Assembly: GCA_028291545.1 (NCBI GenBank) | Contig: JAQGHR010000123.1 | Location: 1 to 63,995 of the forward strand | Direction: 5' to 3' | Source of the DNA: Planctomycetota bacterium | GTDB lineage: Bacteria > Planctomycetota > Planctomycetia > Isosphaerales > Isosphaeraceae | Length of the DNA: 63,995 bases | Notes under the pieces: generated by a model | What the model was told of the DNA's origin: nothing | Databases searched by the model: none | The model's input: only the letters and a program-made list of their open reading frames with translations | Shown: positions 1-9,245 of the stretch, in pieces | Layout: every line of letters starts with the position of its first letter | How positions within the stretch are numbered: position 1 is the stretch's first letter | Translations under genes and position numbers: made by a program

Positions 1-192
1 TCGTCGCGATGATATTTCTATCGCAGTCGAGCCAGGACCCGGAACGTCTCGCGAATCGTTTCATCGAGAAGAGAACCCGGCTCCTCCCAGAGAATTGGGT
101 TTCGTCCGCCAGAGACGGTCGGATGGAGGACCGATGGGACCGAATGACCCGTGCTCAATGGTCTCGCTATCGCGCAAGGAGGCATGACTTCG

Positions 193-1137
193 ATGCGAAC
201 GCTCGTCACCGGCGGCGCCGGTTTTATCGGTTCCAACCTCGTCGATCGGCTGCTAGCCGACGGCGGCGAGGTGACCGTGCTGGACAATTTCGACTCGTTC
301 TACGAGGAGGCCCGCAAGCGCGCCAATCTCGCCGAGGCCGCCACGTCCTCGAAGTTTCGCCTGGTCGAGGGTGACATCCGGGATGCCGGGACCGTCGATC
401 GCCTGATCGCCAGGCTGAGACCCGACGCGATTGTTCATCTCGCCGCCCGGGCCGGCGTGCGGCCGAGCATCGAACAGCCCGCGCTCTATGCGGAGGTCAA
501 CGTCACGGGGACCGTCCATCTGCTCCAGGCGGCCTGTCGGGTCGAGCCGCGTCCCAGATTCGTGTACGCCTCAAGCTCCAGCGTCTACGGCGACCGGCCC
601 GACGCCCCGTTCCGCGAGACCGATTCCGTGGACCTTCCCGTCAGTCCCTACGCCGCCACCAAGAAGGCGTGCGAGCTGCTTGCCCACACCTTCCACCACC
701 TCCACGGCCTCCCCGTGACGGGCCTGCGGTTCTTCACCGCGTACGGCCCCCGGAATCGGCCCGACCTCGCGATCGCCAAGTTCACGGGCCTCATCGATCG
801 CGGGGCGCCCGTCCCGATGTTCGGCGACGGCACCACGCGTCGCGATTACACGTTCGTGGGCGACATCGTCGACGGGATCGTCCGCGCCATCGATCGATGC
901 CAATCCCATCACCTCTACAACCTTGGCAACTCCGATCCCATCGAGCTTCGCGCCATGATCGCCGCCATCGGCCAGGCTTTGGGCAAGACGCCCCTCATCG
1001 ACCGTCAGCCCGAACAACCCGGTGACGTGCGGCAGACTTACGCCGACATCTCGCGTGCGACACGCGAGCTCGGCTACGCCCCGACCACGCCATTTCATGA
1101 GGGTCTAGCGCGATACGTCGCCTGGCGCTCCGCGTAG
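193..1137 (+). CDS. NAD-dependent nucleotide-sugar epimerase (UDP-glucuronate 4-epimerase-like)
   Basis: Extended SDR enzyme of 314 aa acting on a UDP-sugar, probably feeding surface polysaccharide synthesis. The Rossmann motif TGGAGFIGSN lies at the N terminus. The catalytic pair is Tyr153 and Lys157 (SPYAATKKA), and HLAARAGVRPSIEQP is typical of the glucuronate-epimerase branch. The start is the ATG at 193, because AAGGAGG at 176-182 is 10 nt upstream; the ATG at 184 is too close. Its last 33 nt overlap the convergent HD gene. The exact sugar specificity cannot be read from the sequence. Confidence 0.85.
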   Translation: MRTLVTGGAGFIGSNLVDRLLADGGEVTVLDNFDSFYEEARKRANLAEAATSSKFRLVEGDIRDAGTVDRLIARLRPDAIVHLAARAGVRPSIEQPALYAEVNVTGTVHLLQAACRVEPRPRFVYASSSSVYGDRPDAPFRETDSVDLPVSPYAATKKACELLAHTFHHLHGLPVTGLRFFTAYGPRNRPDLAIAKFTGLIDRGAPVPMFGDGTTRRDYTFVGDIVDGIVRAIDRCQSHHLYNLGNSDPIELRAMIAAIGQALGKTPLIDRQPEQPGDVRQTYADISRATRELGYAPTTPFHEGLARYVAWRSA

Positions 1138-1737
1138 GGGGGGCGTAGAGGACGCGACGCCCTCGACCGCATCGAGCATCTCGCGACATCCTGCCACGAG
1201 TGCCGCCAGCGCCGGATCGCCGGCACCGTAGCGGTCGATACAGGTCCGATAATACCAGAGGACCTCCTCGCGACCGGCGTTGAACAGCGTCCACACGGGG
1301 CGACCGGCTTCCAGATCGAAACGGATGCTGGCGAGATTGTGCAGCTTGTCCGCGAGTGCCACGGCTCGGGCAGCGACCGAGGCGGCGGACAAGACTTCGA
1401 TATGGTCTCGTTTGCGGTCGATCCACGGTCGAGCCGATCCGGTCGCATCCGTCTTGACCTCGGAACAGGCGGCCACCATCTCCGCCACGTCCGGGCCGAA
1501 CTCCTCGCCGATCTCCGCCAGGGTTGCGTCCGTATCCTCCACCGCATCGTGCAAGAGGCCCGCGATCACCACGTCTTCGGAAAAGCCCAGCCGATCCAGG
1601 ATCAGGGCCACGCCGACCGGATGCGCGATGTAGGGGACGGCCGAGCCTTTGCGGTTCTGACCGCGATGCCACGAGGCGGCGCGACGGAGGGCTCGCTCCA
1701 GAGTCATCGAGAACGGACTGCGATTCGTGGTTATCAT
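1105..1737 (-). CDS. HD-domain phosphohydrolase (RelA/SpoT hydrolase / MESH1-like)
   Basis: A stand-alone HD hydrolase of about 210 aa. Residues 24-68 contain the RelA/SpoT-type pattern: a His near AASWHRGQNRKG, then PYIAHPVGVA, then GLLHDAVEDTD with the metal-binding His63-Asp64 and Glu67-Asp68. No synthetase, TGS or ACT domain follows, so the family role would be (p)ppGpp or related nucleotide pyrophosphohydrolysis; the substrate is inferred. The ATG at 1737 is preferred; longer starts add a non-conserved N terminus. It converges on and overlaps the epimerase gene by 33 nt. Confidence 0.75.
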   Translation of the reverse strand: MITTNRSPFSMTLERALRRAASWHRGQNRKGSAVPYIAHPVGVALILDRLGFSEDVVIAGLLHDAVEDTDATLAEIGEEFGPDVAEMVAACSEVKTDATGSARPWIDRKRDHIEVLSAASVAARAVALADKLHNLASIRFDLEAGRPVWTLFNAGREEVLWYYRTCIDRYGAGDPALAALVAGCREMLDAVEGVASSTPPLRGAPGDVSR

Positions 1738-1961
1738 GATGGGCCATTGGTACTGGACATGTGAAATCATCCCGTGACGCGGATTCCCGAGGGCGTCGTT
1801 GCGATCGACCGTCTTGCCCTCACCGCGCGATTGGAAGAAACTAGCCCAACGCATCCGAACGATGTTCCCCGTCGGGTGGGCCAGACGCCGGGGGCGGCGT
1901 GAGCCACCTTACGGCAAGATCGTGTACGACATCGCGAAGGTCCTGATCGAGGAGGTGCGGA

Positions 1962-3215
1962 ATGATCCGGCAACACGCCCAACTTGGCCTCGCGGTGCTC
2001 CTCGCGGTCCTGACCTCGACGGGGATCGCACGGGCGCAAGAGGAACCGGTCAGGGCGGATTACGACGCGGGCTGGAAGGCGATGGCGGAGGGAGATTATC
2101 CGGTCGCTGAAGCGAAGTTCAAGGCAGCCATCGCCAAGGCCGAGCCCCTCGGCCCGAAGAGCGCGGTCCTGGCGAGCTGCCTCCACGCGCTGGCGGCAAC
2201 CTACTACTTGCAGACCAGGTACGACCAGGCCGATGCGCTCGAGCGCCGGGCACTGGTGATCTACGATCAGGCCACCGGCAAGGACTCGGCGGAGACGGCC
2301 GCGTGCCTCAACAGTCTGGGCGACCTGAGATACGTCCAGACGAAATATGATGAGGCAACCGTGCTTTATATGCGGGCCTCGGCCATCCTCGAAAAGCTCC
2401 GCGGCAAGAACAGCCCCGAGCTGGCCCATTCGCTGGGCGGGATGGCGGACGTCTCTTATATGAGGAACAAGCTCGACGAGGCCGAGGCCCGCTACAAGCA
2501 GGTCGTCGCCCTGCTCGATAAGGTCCCCTGCCCCGACCCCAAAGAACTGGCCCATGCGCTCGCAGGGCTGGGAAATGTGACCGTGGTCCGCGGCAGGGAT
2601 GGGGGTGATCCAGCGGTCAAGCGCCGGAAAGACGATGAGGCGGAGGCTCTCTACCAGAAGGCCCTCTCCACCCTCGAAAAGGCGCTCAACAAGAAGGACC
2701 ATCCCGAGTCCAGCGAGATCCTCGTCAACCTGGCCGGGTTGTATTACGCGGAGGACAAGTTCGACGACTCCGCCACCTACTACAAGCGGGCGCTCGCCAT
2801 CGGCGAATCCCTGCAGGGTGCGGAGAACCCCAATCTCGTCCCCACGATCCTCGGCCTCGCCAACGTGATCTACATGAAGAAGAATTTCGAGGAGGCGGAG
2901 TCCTTGTACCGGCGTGCCCTGAGCCTGGAAGAGAAGGCCCATGGCCGGGAGCGAGCCGGCTCGGTCCCCATGATCGTCGCCCTGGGCGACATCCACTATC
3001 TCCGCTCCCAGTTCACGGACGCCGAGCCCTTCTACCAGCGAGCGCTCGCCATCACCGAGAAAGAAACCGGCCCCGACAGCCAGGATCTCGCCGCGGTGCT
3101 CGACCACTATGTCCTGCTTCTCCGCCAGACTGACCGCGAATCCGACGCCAACACCCTCGAAGCCCAGGCCAAGGCGATTCGCGAGGGGAAGACGACTCCA
3201 AAAGCAGCCAAGTAG
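1962..3215 (+). CDS. secreted tetratricopeptide-repeat protein
   Basis: 417 aa. A signal peptide (residues 1-25, ending ARAQ) is followed by back-to-back TPRs of the kinesin-light-chain/Sel-like type with a roughly 42-residue period. The recurring pattern is Y-x5-Y/F-D-x-A-x3-Y-x-R-A, for example DDSATYYKRALAI and EEAESLYRRALSL. Repeats cover residues 35-400. The role is presumably protein-protein interaction in the periplasm; no catalytic motif is visible. GGAGG lies 7 nt before the ATG. It stands alone between convergent neighbours. Confidence 0.8.
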   Translation: MIRQHAQLGLAVLLAVLTSTGIARAQEEPVRADYDAGWKAMAEGDYPVAEAKFKAAIAKAEPLGPKSAVLASCLHALAATYYLQTRYDQADALERRALVIYDQATGKDSAETAACLNSLGDLRYVQTKYDEATVLYMRASAILEKLRGKNSPELAHSLGGMADVSYMRNKLDEAEARYKQVVALLDKVPCPDPKELAHALAGLGNVTVVRGRDGGDPAVKRRKDDEAEALYQKALSTLEKALNKKDHPESSEILVNLAGLYYAEDKFDDSATYYKRALAIGESLQGAENPNLVPTILGLANVIYMKKNFEEAESLYRRALSLEEKAHGRERAGSVPMIVALGDIHYLRSQFTDAEPFYQRALAITEKETGPDSQDLAAVLDHYVLLLRQTDRESDANTLEAQAKAIREGKTTPKAAK

Positions 3216-3264
3216 CCCTCGGCCATCTGGACCTCGTGGACATCCCCTCGATTTCCCGCGTCCC

Positions 3265-3993
3265 TTACTTCGGCTTCTCGCCACCATGGGGAGGCGGCGG
3301 TGTGTCGGTGGGATCGTCGGCAGGAGGCGGAGGATTCAACGATCCGGCGTCCTTTTCCTGGGGCGCTGTTTCCTCCGACGGCGGACGTCGCTTCTCCGAA
3401 TTTTTGGGGAGCGCTCGTTCTTTCGACGGGGATAACGGGGGCTCCACCACATCGGGCCCGGGGTCACCCGCGGGTCGGAACGGGTCGGCCCTCTCGACGC
3501 GACCAACCTGTCGCGCATTGAGGGCATCGAGCGTGGCCTGGTAGCGGGCCAGACCCGCTTCGACCTTGGCAAGACGCTCGCGAAGCGCGGTGGCTTCCTT
3601 GTTCAGGGCCTCGACCGCGTCGCTCGCCTCCTTGCGAGTCCTCGCCACGAACGCGTCGGCCGACTGAACCGGATCGGGCGAGATGGCAGGCACGGCAACA
3701 ACGTTTACCGTCGGAAGATTCGGAGGTGCCGTGGTCTCCGAGACGGTAGGCAGGACTTCCGTGGCCCTTGGCGGCCCCTCATCCAGCACGACCGGAATCG
3801 CTGCGTCCTTCGTAGCCTCGGCGGGTTTGGTCTGTCCGACCGGCGGGGGATCGACCGGAGAGCCTTTCTCCTGGACTCCCTGAAGCCGCCCGGCAAGCGT
3901 CGGGCTCGTCGGCAAGAGGGTCCCGGCCAGGCCGAGCAGTGCCAATGTCGCAGACCCGGCAACGATCTGGATGACCCGCGATCGACTCCGCAT
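3265..3993 (-). CDS. secreted proline-rich coiled-coil protein, unknown function
   Basis: 242 aa, not recognised as a named family. It has an N-terminal signal peptide or membrane anchor (residues 8-34), a Pro/Val/Thr-rich linker (about 40-110), a short heptad coiled coil around residues 115-160 (AVEALNKEATALRERLAKVE) and a Pro/Asp-rich tail. GGAGG is 7 nt before the ATG. It converges with the upstream TPR gene, leaving only about 50 nt between stops. Composition matches the surrounding genes. Confidence 0.6.
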   Translation of the reverse strand: MRSRSRVIQIVAGSATLALLGLAGTLLPTSPTLAGRLQGVQEKGSPVDPPPVGQTKPAEATKDAAIPVVLDEGPPRATEVLPTVSETTAPPNLPTVNVVAVPAISPDPVQSADAFVARTRKEASDAVEALNKEATALRERLAKVEAGLARYQATLDALNARQVGRVERADPFRPAGDPGPDVVEPPLSPSKERALPKNSEKRRPPSEETAPQEKDAGSLNPPPPADDPTDTPPPPHGGEKPK

Positions 3994-4090
3994 GGGTAGC
4001 CTCCGTGACGTCTCGCGAAATCAAGAGCGCCCGCCCGAGGCGGACATCTCCGAAGAGATTAGCCGAAGGGTACGCGCAAGGGAACAGGAA

Positions 4091-4495
4091 TCACGTCTCC
4101 GTCGCCCGGGCCGAGGCTGCGAACAGCACCCACCCGACGATGAACAGGACGCCTCCCGTGGGCGTGACGATCATCCCGAGCCACTTCGGACCGCCGACGC
4201 CGATCGCGTAGAGTGAACCCGAAAACGCCACCGTGCCCAGCAGGAACGCCCATCCGGCGGCCGTCCTCCAGCGGGCGACCCCCGGCGCGAGACCGACGGC
4301 CACGATCGCCAGCGCGTGAACCATGTGATAACGCGCGGCCGTCTCGAAGTTCGCCAGACGGCGCTCCAGCGCTTGCCTTTCCGTGGCCTCCATCGTGTTC
4401 AGGACCTTGGGCTTCGGCGTCAGTCCATGTGCCCCGAAGGCCCCGAACGCGACGGCCAACGCGCCGGAGATGGCGCCGATACGTATCCAGTTCAT
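4091..4495 (-). CDS. DUF423 family small membrane protein (YgdD-like)
   Basis: 134 aa with four predicted membrane helices. The N terminus (MNWIRIGAISGALAVAFGAF followed by GAHGL) is the hallmark of DUF423 proteins, and the C-terminal SGSLYAIGVGGPKWLG and TPTGGVLFIVGW segments match the family. Function is unknown in the family. AGAGG is 10 nt before the ATG at 4495; an ATG at 4504 is closer to it. It is the last gene of a minus-strand run that starts with the response regulator and folC, 31 nt after the small membrane gene. Confidence 0.8.
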   Translation of the reverse strand: MNWIRIGAISGALAVAFGAFGAHGLTPKPKVLNTMEATERQALERRLANFETAARYHMVHALAIVAVGLAPGVARWRTAAGWAFLLGTVAFSGSLYAIGVGGPKWLGMIVTPTGGVLFIVGWVLFAASARATET

Positions 4496-4526
4496 GACTG
4501 TCATGCCTCTGTGTGGGGGCTCGAAA

Positions 4527-4847
4527 TCATGGGTCGACCCACCGATCATAGAGAGGGTCGGCGTGAGACATTGCCGCTGGCGCGGGACCGGGAGGAGGGA
4601 TCGATTGCTTCGGATCGGGGAGGTGCTCTCTCCAGGCACGCAACGCGAGGGTTGGGATGTACAGTACGCCGATCAAGCCACCGAACATCACGCTAAACAG
4701 GGCCGGGTTGGGGGGAAAATACAGCGGGTGGCCCGCCCACCGAGCGGCAAGGTCCACGATCAGCAGAACCCCGATGACGAACACCGCCCAGAGGTCGGGC
4801 CACCATCGAGCGAGGCGAGACCGGAATGTCGCAGGACCGTCTAGCAT
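4527..4847 (-). CDS. small two-helix membrane protein, unknown
   Basis: 106 aa with two hydrophobic segments: residues 17-35 (DLWAVFVIGVLLIVDLAA) and about 50-68 (FSVMFGGLIGVLYIPTLAL). A Pro-rich cytoplasmic-type tail ends in DRWVDP. It lies 36 nt downstream of folC and 31 nt upstream of the DUF423 gene, all on the minus strand, so it is probably co-transcribed with them. No family recognised. Confidence 0.6.
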   Translation of the reverse strand: MLDGPATFRSRLARWWPDLWAVFVIGVLLIVDLAARWAGHPLYFPPNPALFSVMFGGLIGVLYIPTLALRAWREHLPDPKQSIPPPGPAPAAMSHADPLYDRWVDP

Positions 4848-4883
4848 GGCGAGGGCACCCTCGTCGCGGGGTCGGCCGCGTGT

Positions 4884-6239
4884 TCATTCCCGTAGCAGTA
4901 TGGCGCGTGTTTCCGCGGCAAGGAAGAGAGAGCCGGTCACGCAGAGAATGCCGCTCGTGGGAGTTCGCCGCCTGGCGATCTGCAAGGCTTCCTCGGGCGA
5001 TGCCGCTTCAACCGGCACGTCTCCCCCCTGCCCCACGATCGCGGCGGCAATCTCCTCGGGAGGCACGGAGCGGGGATTCTCCAGGTAGCGCGTGACGATG
5101 ACGGTCTCGAACAGAGGCAACAGCGCGCGAAGCTGTCCGGCGAGATCCTTCTCGCGAGTCGTGCCAAATATGAGGGTCCGAGGTCCCTCGGGGAAGCAGG
5201 TCCGCAGGGTGTCGGCCAGGGCCTGGGCCGAGGCGACGTTATGGGCGCCATCGATGACGATCCAGGGCGATTGGCCCATGACCTCAACCCGCGCTGGCCA
5301 CGACAGTCCCGCCCAGCCGCGTTCCACGGCGGAGCGCTCGACGACCAGCCCGGTCTCGGCCATCGCGTCGAGCGCCGCCAGGGCGATCGCCGCGTTGTGG
5401 GCCTGGTGCGGCCCGAGCAGGGGCAATTCCAGCGGTCCCCAGTCGGATCGCCACGTCTGGACCGAGACACGGCCCGCTTTCGGGGCGACCAGCGGAGGGC
5501 TCGGCGGTCGGTACGAATAGCCGAAATCCTCGTCGATTTCCCGGAGCGGAACCCGGCGGATGCGTGCCGCCGCCCGGACCGCCTCGCGGCCCTCATCGCC
5601 CCGAACACCGCTGACGGCCGGCACGCCGCGCTTGAGGATTCCCGCCTTTTCCGAGGCGATCGCGCCCAGGGTCGTGCCGAGCTGTTTCGTGTGGTCGAAC
5701 GAGATCGACGTGAGCACCGACAGCGCGGGGCGGACGCAATTGGTCGAATCCAGGCGGCCACCCAGCCCCACTTCCAGCAGCACCGCGCCGGTGTTCTCGC
5801 GGGCAAAGTGGAGCAGGCCCATCGCCGTGGTGATCTCGAAGAACGTCGGGCCGCGATGGCGGTGGTGGTTCACGTCGGAATCGAAGTACGACACGGCCGG
5901 ACGCACGGCGGCCACCAGGGCGACGAGTTGCTCGGGAGTCGCCTCGACCCCATCCACGCGGAACCGCTCTTCCAGGCGATGGAGATGGGGCGAGCAGAAC
6001 AGGCCCGTGCGGACGCCCGAGGCCGAGATCGCGGAGGCGATCATCGCGGCCGTCGAGCCCTTCCCCTTGGTCCCGGCCACATGGATGATCCGCAGGGCCT
6101 CCTGCGGGTCGCCCAGCCTGCGCAGGAGCCGTCGCATCCGTCCGAGGCGAAGCTCGGCGGGGATACGGGGCATGCCGGTGCGCTCGTAATTGAGCCTGCC
6201 GTAGAGGAAGGCCAGCGCGTCTTGATAGGCATCGCTCAC
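4884..6239 (-). CDS. folC: bifunctional dihydrofolate synthase / folylpolyglutamate synthase
   Basis: 451 aa, a Mur-ligase-type enzyme that adds glutamate to dihydropteroate and folates. The ATP loop VAGTKGKGSTAAMIAS is near residue 56, followed by SPHLHRLEERFRVDG, then EVGLGGRLDSTN, then SFDHTKQLGTTLGAIASEKAGILK with the carbamylated-Lys region, and VIDGAHNVASAQAL. Length is normal. It starts with GTG at 6239, overlapping the stop of the upstream response regulator (GTGA), so the two are probably translationally coupled. Confidence 0.92.
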   Translation of the reverse strand: MSDAYQDALAFLYGRLNYERTGMPRIPAELRLGRMRRLLRRLGDPQEALRIIHVAGTKGKGSTAAMIASAISASGVRTGLFCSPHLHRLEERFRVDGVEATPEQLVALVAAVRPAVSYFDSDVNHHRHRGPTFFEITTAMGLLHFARENTGAVLLEVGLGGRLDSTNCVRPALSVLTSISFDHTKQLGTTLGAIASEKAGILKRGVPAVSGVRGDEGREAVRAAARIRRVPLREIDEDFGYSYRPPSPPLVAPKAGRVSVQTWRSDWGPLELPLLGPHQAHNAAIALAALDAMAETGLVVERSAVERGWAGLSWPARVEVMGQSPWIVIDGAHNVASAQALADTLRTCFPEGPRTLIFGTTREKDLAGQLRALLPLFETVIVTRYLENPRSVPPEEIAAAIVGQGGDVPVEAASPEEALQIARRRTPTSGILCVTGSLFLAAETRAILLRE

Positions 6240-6625
6240 GTCAGATCCCCGACGACCTCGACCCCGAGCAGAGTCCGCTCCACCAGGGCGATCATCTCGA
6301 AGAGTGAGCGGCCCTTGACGAGGTACGCGGTCGCGCCGGCCTCGAAGGCTTCGAGACGCGAGTCGGCATCCGAGAGGTTGGAGACGACGACGATTTTCAG
6401 CCGGGTCCCGGCCGGATCGTAGCGGAGCGCATCCAGGACGTCGAAGCCGGTCAGATTCGGCATCCAGAGATCCAGCAACAACAGCGCCGGGCGTACCTCA
6501 CGGACGACGTCGAGCGCGTTCTGCCCGTCGATCGCCTCGAACACGACGTGTCCCGAGCCGCGAAGCGCGCTCGCATAGACGTCCCGGAGGTCGTCATCAT
6601 CATCGGCCAGGACGAGTGTGGCCAT
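6236..6625 (-). CDS. single-domain response regulator receiver
   Basis: 129 aa, a CheY-like receiver without an output domain. The acidic pocket is Asp8-Asp9, the phosphoacceptor is Asp52 in LLLDLWMPN, the switch Ser/Thr is in VVVSNLSD, and the conserved Lys is in AYLVKGRS. Without an output domain it would act through protein contacts; no cognate kinase is nearby. Its TGA overlaps the folC GTG by 4 nt. The ATG at 6625 begins the domain directly, and the long upstream extension is not conserved. Confidence 0.85.
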   Translation of the reverse strand: MATLVLADDDDDLRDVYASALRGSGHVVFEAIDGQNALDVVREVRPALLLLDLWMPNLTGFDVLDALRYDPAGTRLKIVVVSNLSDADSRLEAFEAGATAYLVKGRSLFEMIALVERTLLGVEVVGDLT

Positions 6626-6852
6626 GATCGGTCCTGCGGCTGAAGGGTGGTCCTCTTCGGGCCAGCATAACCGGGAACCGCGACCTCCCGCCACGGCGCT
6701 CAGGAGGATTGGCATGTCCTGTCGGGGTCCGTTGCATGTCTCCGCACCCCGCTTGAGCCATCGGCCCGGCCGCGCTAAGATGAGGCCAGGCGTCACGCCC
6801 GGCCTCGGACGAACGGGCGCCTTCTCTCCTCGCTTCGGAAAGGACCGACCTC

Positions 6853-8328
6853 ATGGCCACGGCAACCGCACCCAAGCGTAAGACGTCCCGGTCGCATCAG
6901 ACGAAGATGCTCATCGACGGCAAGTGGCGCGACGCCGTCAGCGGCAAGACGTTCGCCACCTACAACCCGGCCACGGAAGAGGAAATCGCCCAGGTCGCCG
7001 AGGGGGAAGCGGCCGACATCGACCTCGCCGTCAAGGCCGCCCGCAAGGCCTTCGATTCCGGCCCCTGGCGCAAGATGGACGCCCGCGATCGCGGCCGTTT
7101 GATCAACAAGCTTGCCGACCTCATCGAGCTGAACATCGACGAGCTGGCCGCGCTCGAAACGCTGGATAACGGCAAACCGATCGCCGAGAGCCGCAATGCC
7201 GACCTGCCCCTGGTGATCGACTGCCTGCGCTACTACGCCGGATGGGCCGACAAGATCCACGGTCAGACCATCCCCGTCCGGGGCAATTACTTCTGCTACA
7301 CCCGCAAGGAACCGGTGGGCGTGGCGGGGCAGATCATCCCCTGGAACTTTCCGATGCTGATGGTCGCCTGGAAGTGGGGTCCAGCGTTGGCGGCGGGATG
7401 CACGATCGTGATGAAGCCCGCCGAGCAGACGCCCCTGTCCTGCTTGCGGATGGGCGAGCTCGCGCTGGAAGCCGGGTTTCCCGAGGGCGTGATCAACATC
7501 GTGCCCGGCTTCGGCGAGACGGCCGGCGGCGCTCTCGTCGATCATCCCGGCGTCGACAAGGTCGCCTTCACCGGCTCCACCGAGGTCGGCAAGATCATCA
7601 TGCGGAACGCCGCGAACTCGCTCAAGCGCGTCACGCTCGAACTCGGCGGCAAGAGCCCGAATATTGTGTTCGCCGACGCCGATCTCGATGCGGCCGTCGA
7701 TGGCGCGATGCTCGGCCTCTACCTGAACCAGGGCCAGTGCTGCTGCGCGGGCTCGCGCCTGTTCGTCGAGGACAAGGTCTACGACGCGACCATCGAGAAG
7801 CTCGCCCGCAAGGCCTCGGCCCGCAAGCTGGGCGACCCGTTCGACCCCACGACCGAGCAGGGTCCGCAGGTGGACAAGACCCAGTTCGACAAGATCCTCG
7901 GCTACATCGAGAGCGGCAAGCAGCAGGGCGCGAAATGCGTCACCGGCGGCGAACGCTTCGGAGAGAAAGGCTATTTCATCAAGCCCACCATCTTCTCCGA
8001 AGTGAAGGATGAGATGACCATCGCCCGCGAGGAGATCTTCGGGCCGGTCCTCCAGGTTCTCCGCTTCAAGGACATCGAAGAAGTCGTGAAGCGCGCCAAC
8101 ACGACCGACTACGGCCTGGCCGCCGCCGTCTGGACCCGCGACATCGGCAAGGCCCACGGCATCGCCAACCGCATCCGCGCCGGCACCGTCTGGGTCAACT
8201 GCTACGACGTCTTCGACGCCGCCGCCCCCTTCGGCGGTTTCAAGCAGAGCGGCATGGGCCGCGAGCTGGGCGAGAAGGCGCTGGACAACTACACCGAGCT
8301 GAAGACGGTGACCGTGGCGATGGATTAA
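6853..8328 (+). CDS. aldehyde dehydrogenase (ALDH superfamily)
   Basis: 491 aa, an NAD(P)+-dependent oxidation enzyme for aldehydes, cytoplasmic. Recognisable motifs in order: [19 protein letters not shown] (cofactor region), FTGSTEVGK, the general base Glu in LELGGKSPN, the catalytic Cys in [21 protein letters not shown], and [13 protein letters not shown] near the end. It is closest to the retinal/betaine-aldehyde type; the substrate is not determinable. It is divergent from the response regulator, sharing the 6626-6852 promoter gap, and is followed by a strong hairpin. Confidence 0.92.
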   Translation: MATATAPKRKTSRSHQTKMLIDGKWRDAVSGKTFATYNPATEEEIAQVAEGEAADIDLAVKAARKAFDSGPWRKMDARDRGRLINKLADLIELNIDELAALETLDNGKPIAESRNADLPLVIDCLRYYAGWADKIHGQTIPVRGNYFCYTRKEPVGVAGQIIPWNFPMLMVAWKWGPALAAGCTIVMKPAEQTPLSCLRMGELALEAGFPEGVINIVPGFGETAGGALVDHPGVDKVAFTGSTEVGKIIMRNAANSLKRVTLELGGKSPNIVFADADLDAAVDGAMLGLYLNQGQCCCAGSRLFVEDKVYDATIEKLARKASARKLGDPFDPTTEQGPQVDKTQFDKILGYIESGKQQGAKCVTGGERFGEKGYFIKPTIFSEVKDEMTIAREEIFGPVLQVLRFKDIEEVVKRANTTDYGLAAAVWTRDIGKAHGIANRIRAGTVWVNCYDVFDAAAPFGGFKQSGMGRELGEKALDNYTELKTVTVAMD

Positions 8329-8335
8329 GCGTCCC

Positions 8336-8365
8336 AGGAGTGGGGCGCACCCTCGCCCCACTCCT
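8336..8365 (+). terminator. 12-bp perfect hairpin after the aldehyde dehydrogenase
   Basis: The arms at 8336-8347 and 8354-8365 are perfectly complementary (12 bp, GC-rich) around a 6-nt loop. It starts 8 nt after the dehydrogenase stop and ends 5 nt before the AGGAG of the next gene. There is no U-run, so it could be a terminator needing other factors, an mRNA-stabilising end, or an attenuator of the downstream membrane-protein gene. Confidence 0.6.
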
Positions 8366-8384
8366 CGTCGAGGAGAAAACGCCC

Positions 8385-8921
8385 GTGGAGAAGGTCGCCC
8401 GTCCCTCGCCCCCGATCCTGGCATCGGCCCGCGTCGTCGGGGGCCTGAACTGCCTGTTCGGTGGCCTGGGAGTCCTCTGGAATCCGCTGGTCACGGGAGG
8501 CGTGTATGTCTTCTCGGCCACGGACCCGGCCGATCCCTGGTACAGGCACGTCACGACGGACCCCGTCTATCGGGGATTCCTCGTCGTCTTCATTGTGATG
8601 GTGACGGCCGCGTGCCTGGTCCAGGTTGCGTCGGGAATCGGCCTACTACGAGGGAAACGGTGGGGGTGGACCCTCGGAATCGGTTACGCGATCTTCAGCC
8701 TCATCGCCCCCGTGGCCGAGTACCTGATCGACTATGTCCTGGCGACGCACCAAATCATCCTCGAAGCCGGTCGGGCTGGAGAGGAGGACGCGTTTGTCGT
8801 TCAGGTCGCGGGCACGGCGTTCCACATCGTTTACAACATCGCCATGATGATTTACCCGGCCATTCTCCTGTATGTGCTGATGCGACCCGACGTGCGCCGG
8901 GCGTTCGCGAAACGACGCTGA
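8385..8921 (+). CDS. four-helix membrane protein, unknown
   Basis: 178 aa. Four hydrophobic stretches are visible: VVGGLNCLFGGLGVLWNPL, VVFIVMVTAACLVQVASG, WGWTLGIGYAIFSLIAPV, and IVYNIAMMIYPAILLYVLM. Family not recognised. The GTG at 8385 is chosen because AGGAG is 9 nt upstream. The alternative GTG at 8340 lies inside the preceding hairpin. The gene follows the aldehyde dehydrogenase on the same strand. Confidence 0.6.
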   Translation: MEKVARPSPPILASARVVGGLNCLFGGLGVLWNPLVTGGVYVFSATDPADPWYRHVTTDPVYRGFLVVFIVMVTAACLVQVASGIGLLRGKRWGWTLGIGYAIFSLIAPVAEYLIDYVLATHQIILEAGRAGEEDAFVVQVAGTAFHIVYNIAMMIYPAILLYVLMRPDVRRAFAKRR

Positions 8922-9245
8922 AAATCTTGGCCGGGTCACTCTCATGCTGCCGGACTGCGCCGCCTGCGGTCCCGTCCCCGGTGGACTTCCATGCCCGACA
9001 ACCTATGCCCCGTATGCGCTGGGAGGAAGGTCGTCACCGGCCTGATACAGAGCTTCGAACAGCACGCTGACACCTTCGTCCCAGCCGAAAAAGGACGACC
9101 TCGACGAGCTGATATGAACCCCTGAAGGCGACGGGGTGACACCGATTCCGTACTGAAAACCCCGTCAGCCGGCCGAGAAAAAAGGACGGCGATGGGGACT
9201 CAGCCAGCCTGAAACGTGGCGACGACGAACAAGGAGAACGCTTCC
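8922..9245. other. 324-nt gap with one possible 44-codon reading frame
   Basis: No full-length gene is visible here. On the plus strand, 8991-9125 is an open frame beginning MPDNLCPVCAGRKVVTGL, with a zinc-ribbon-like CPxC knuckle but no second Cys pair and no obvious ribosome-binding site. It may be a small protein or the 5' fragment of a decayed one. Confidence 0.4.

Noticed and set aside
6793..8424. Very long antisense open frame across the aldehyde dehydrogenase
   Set aside because: High-GC shadow of the real gene; repetitive Gly/Val/Asp/Leu composition and no family features.
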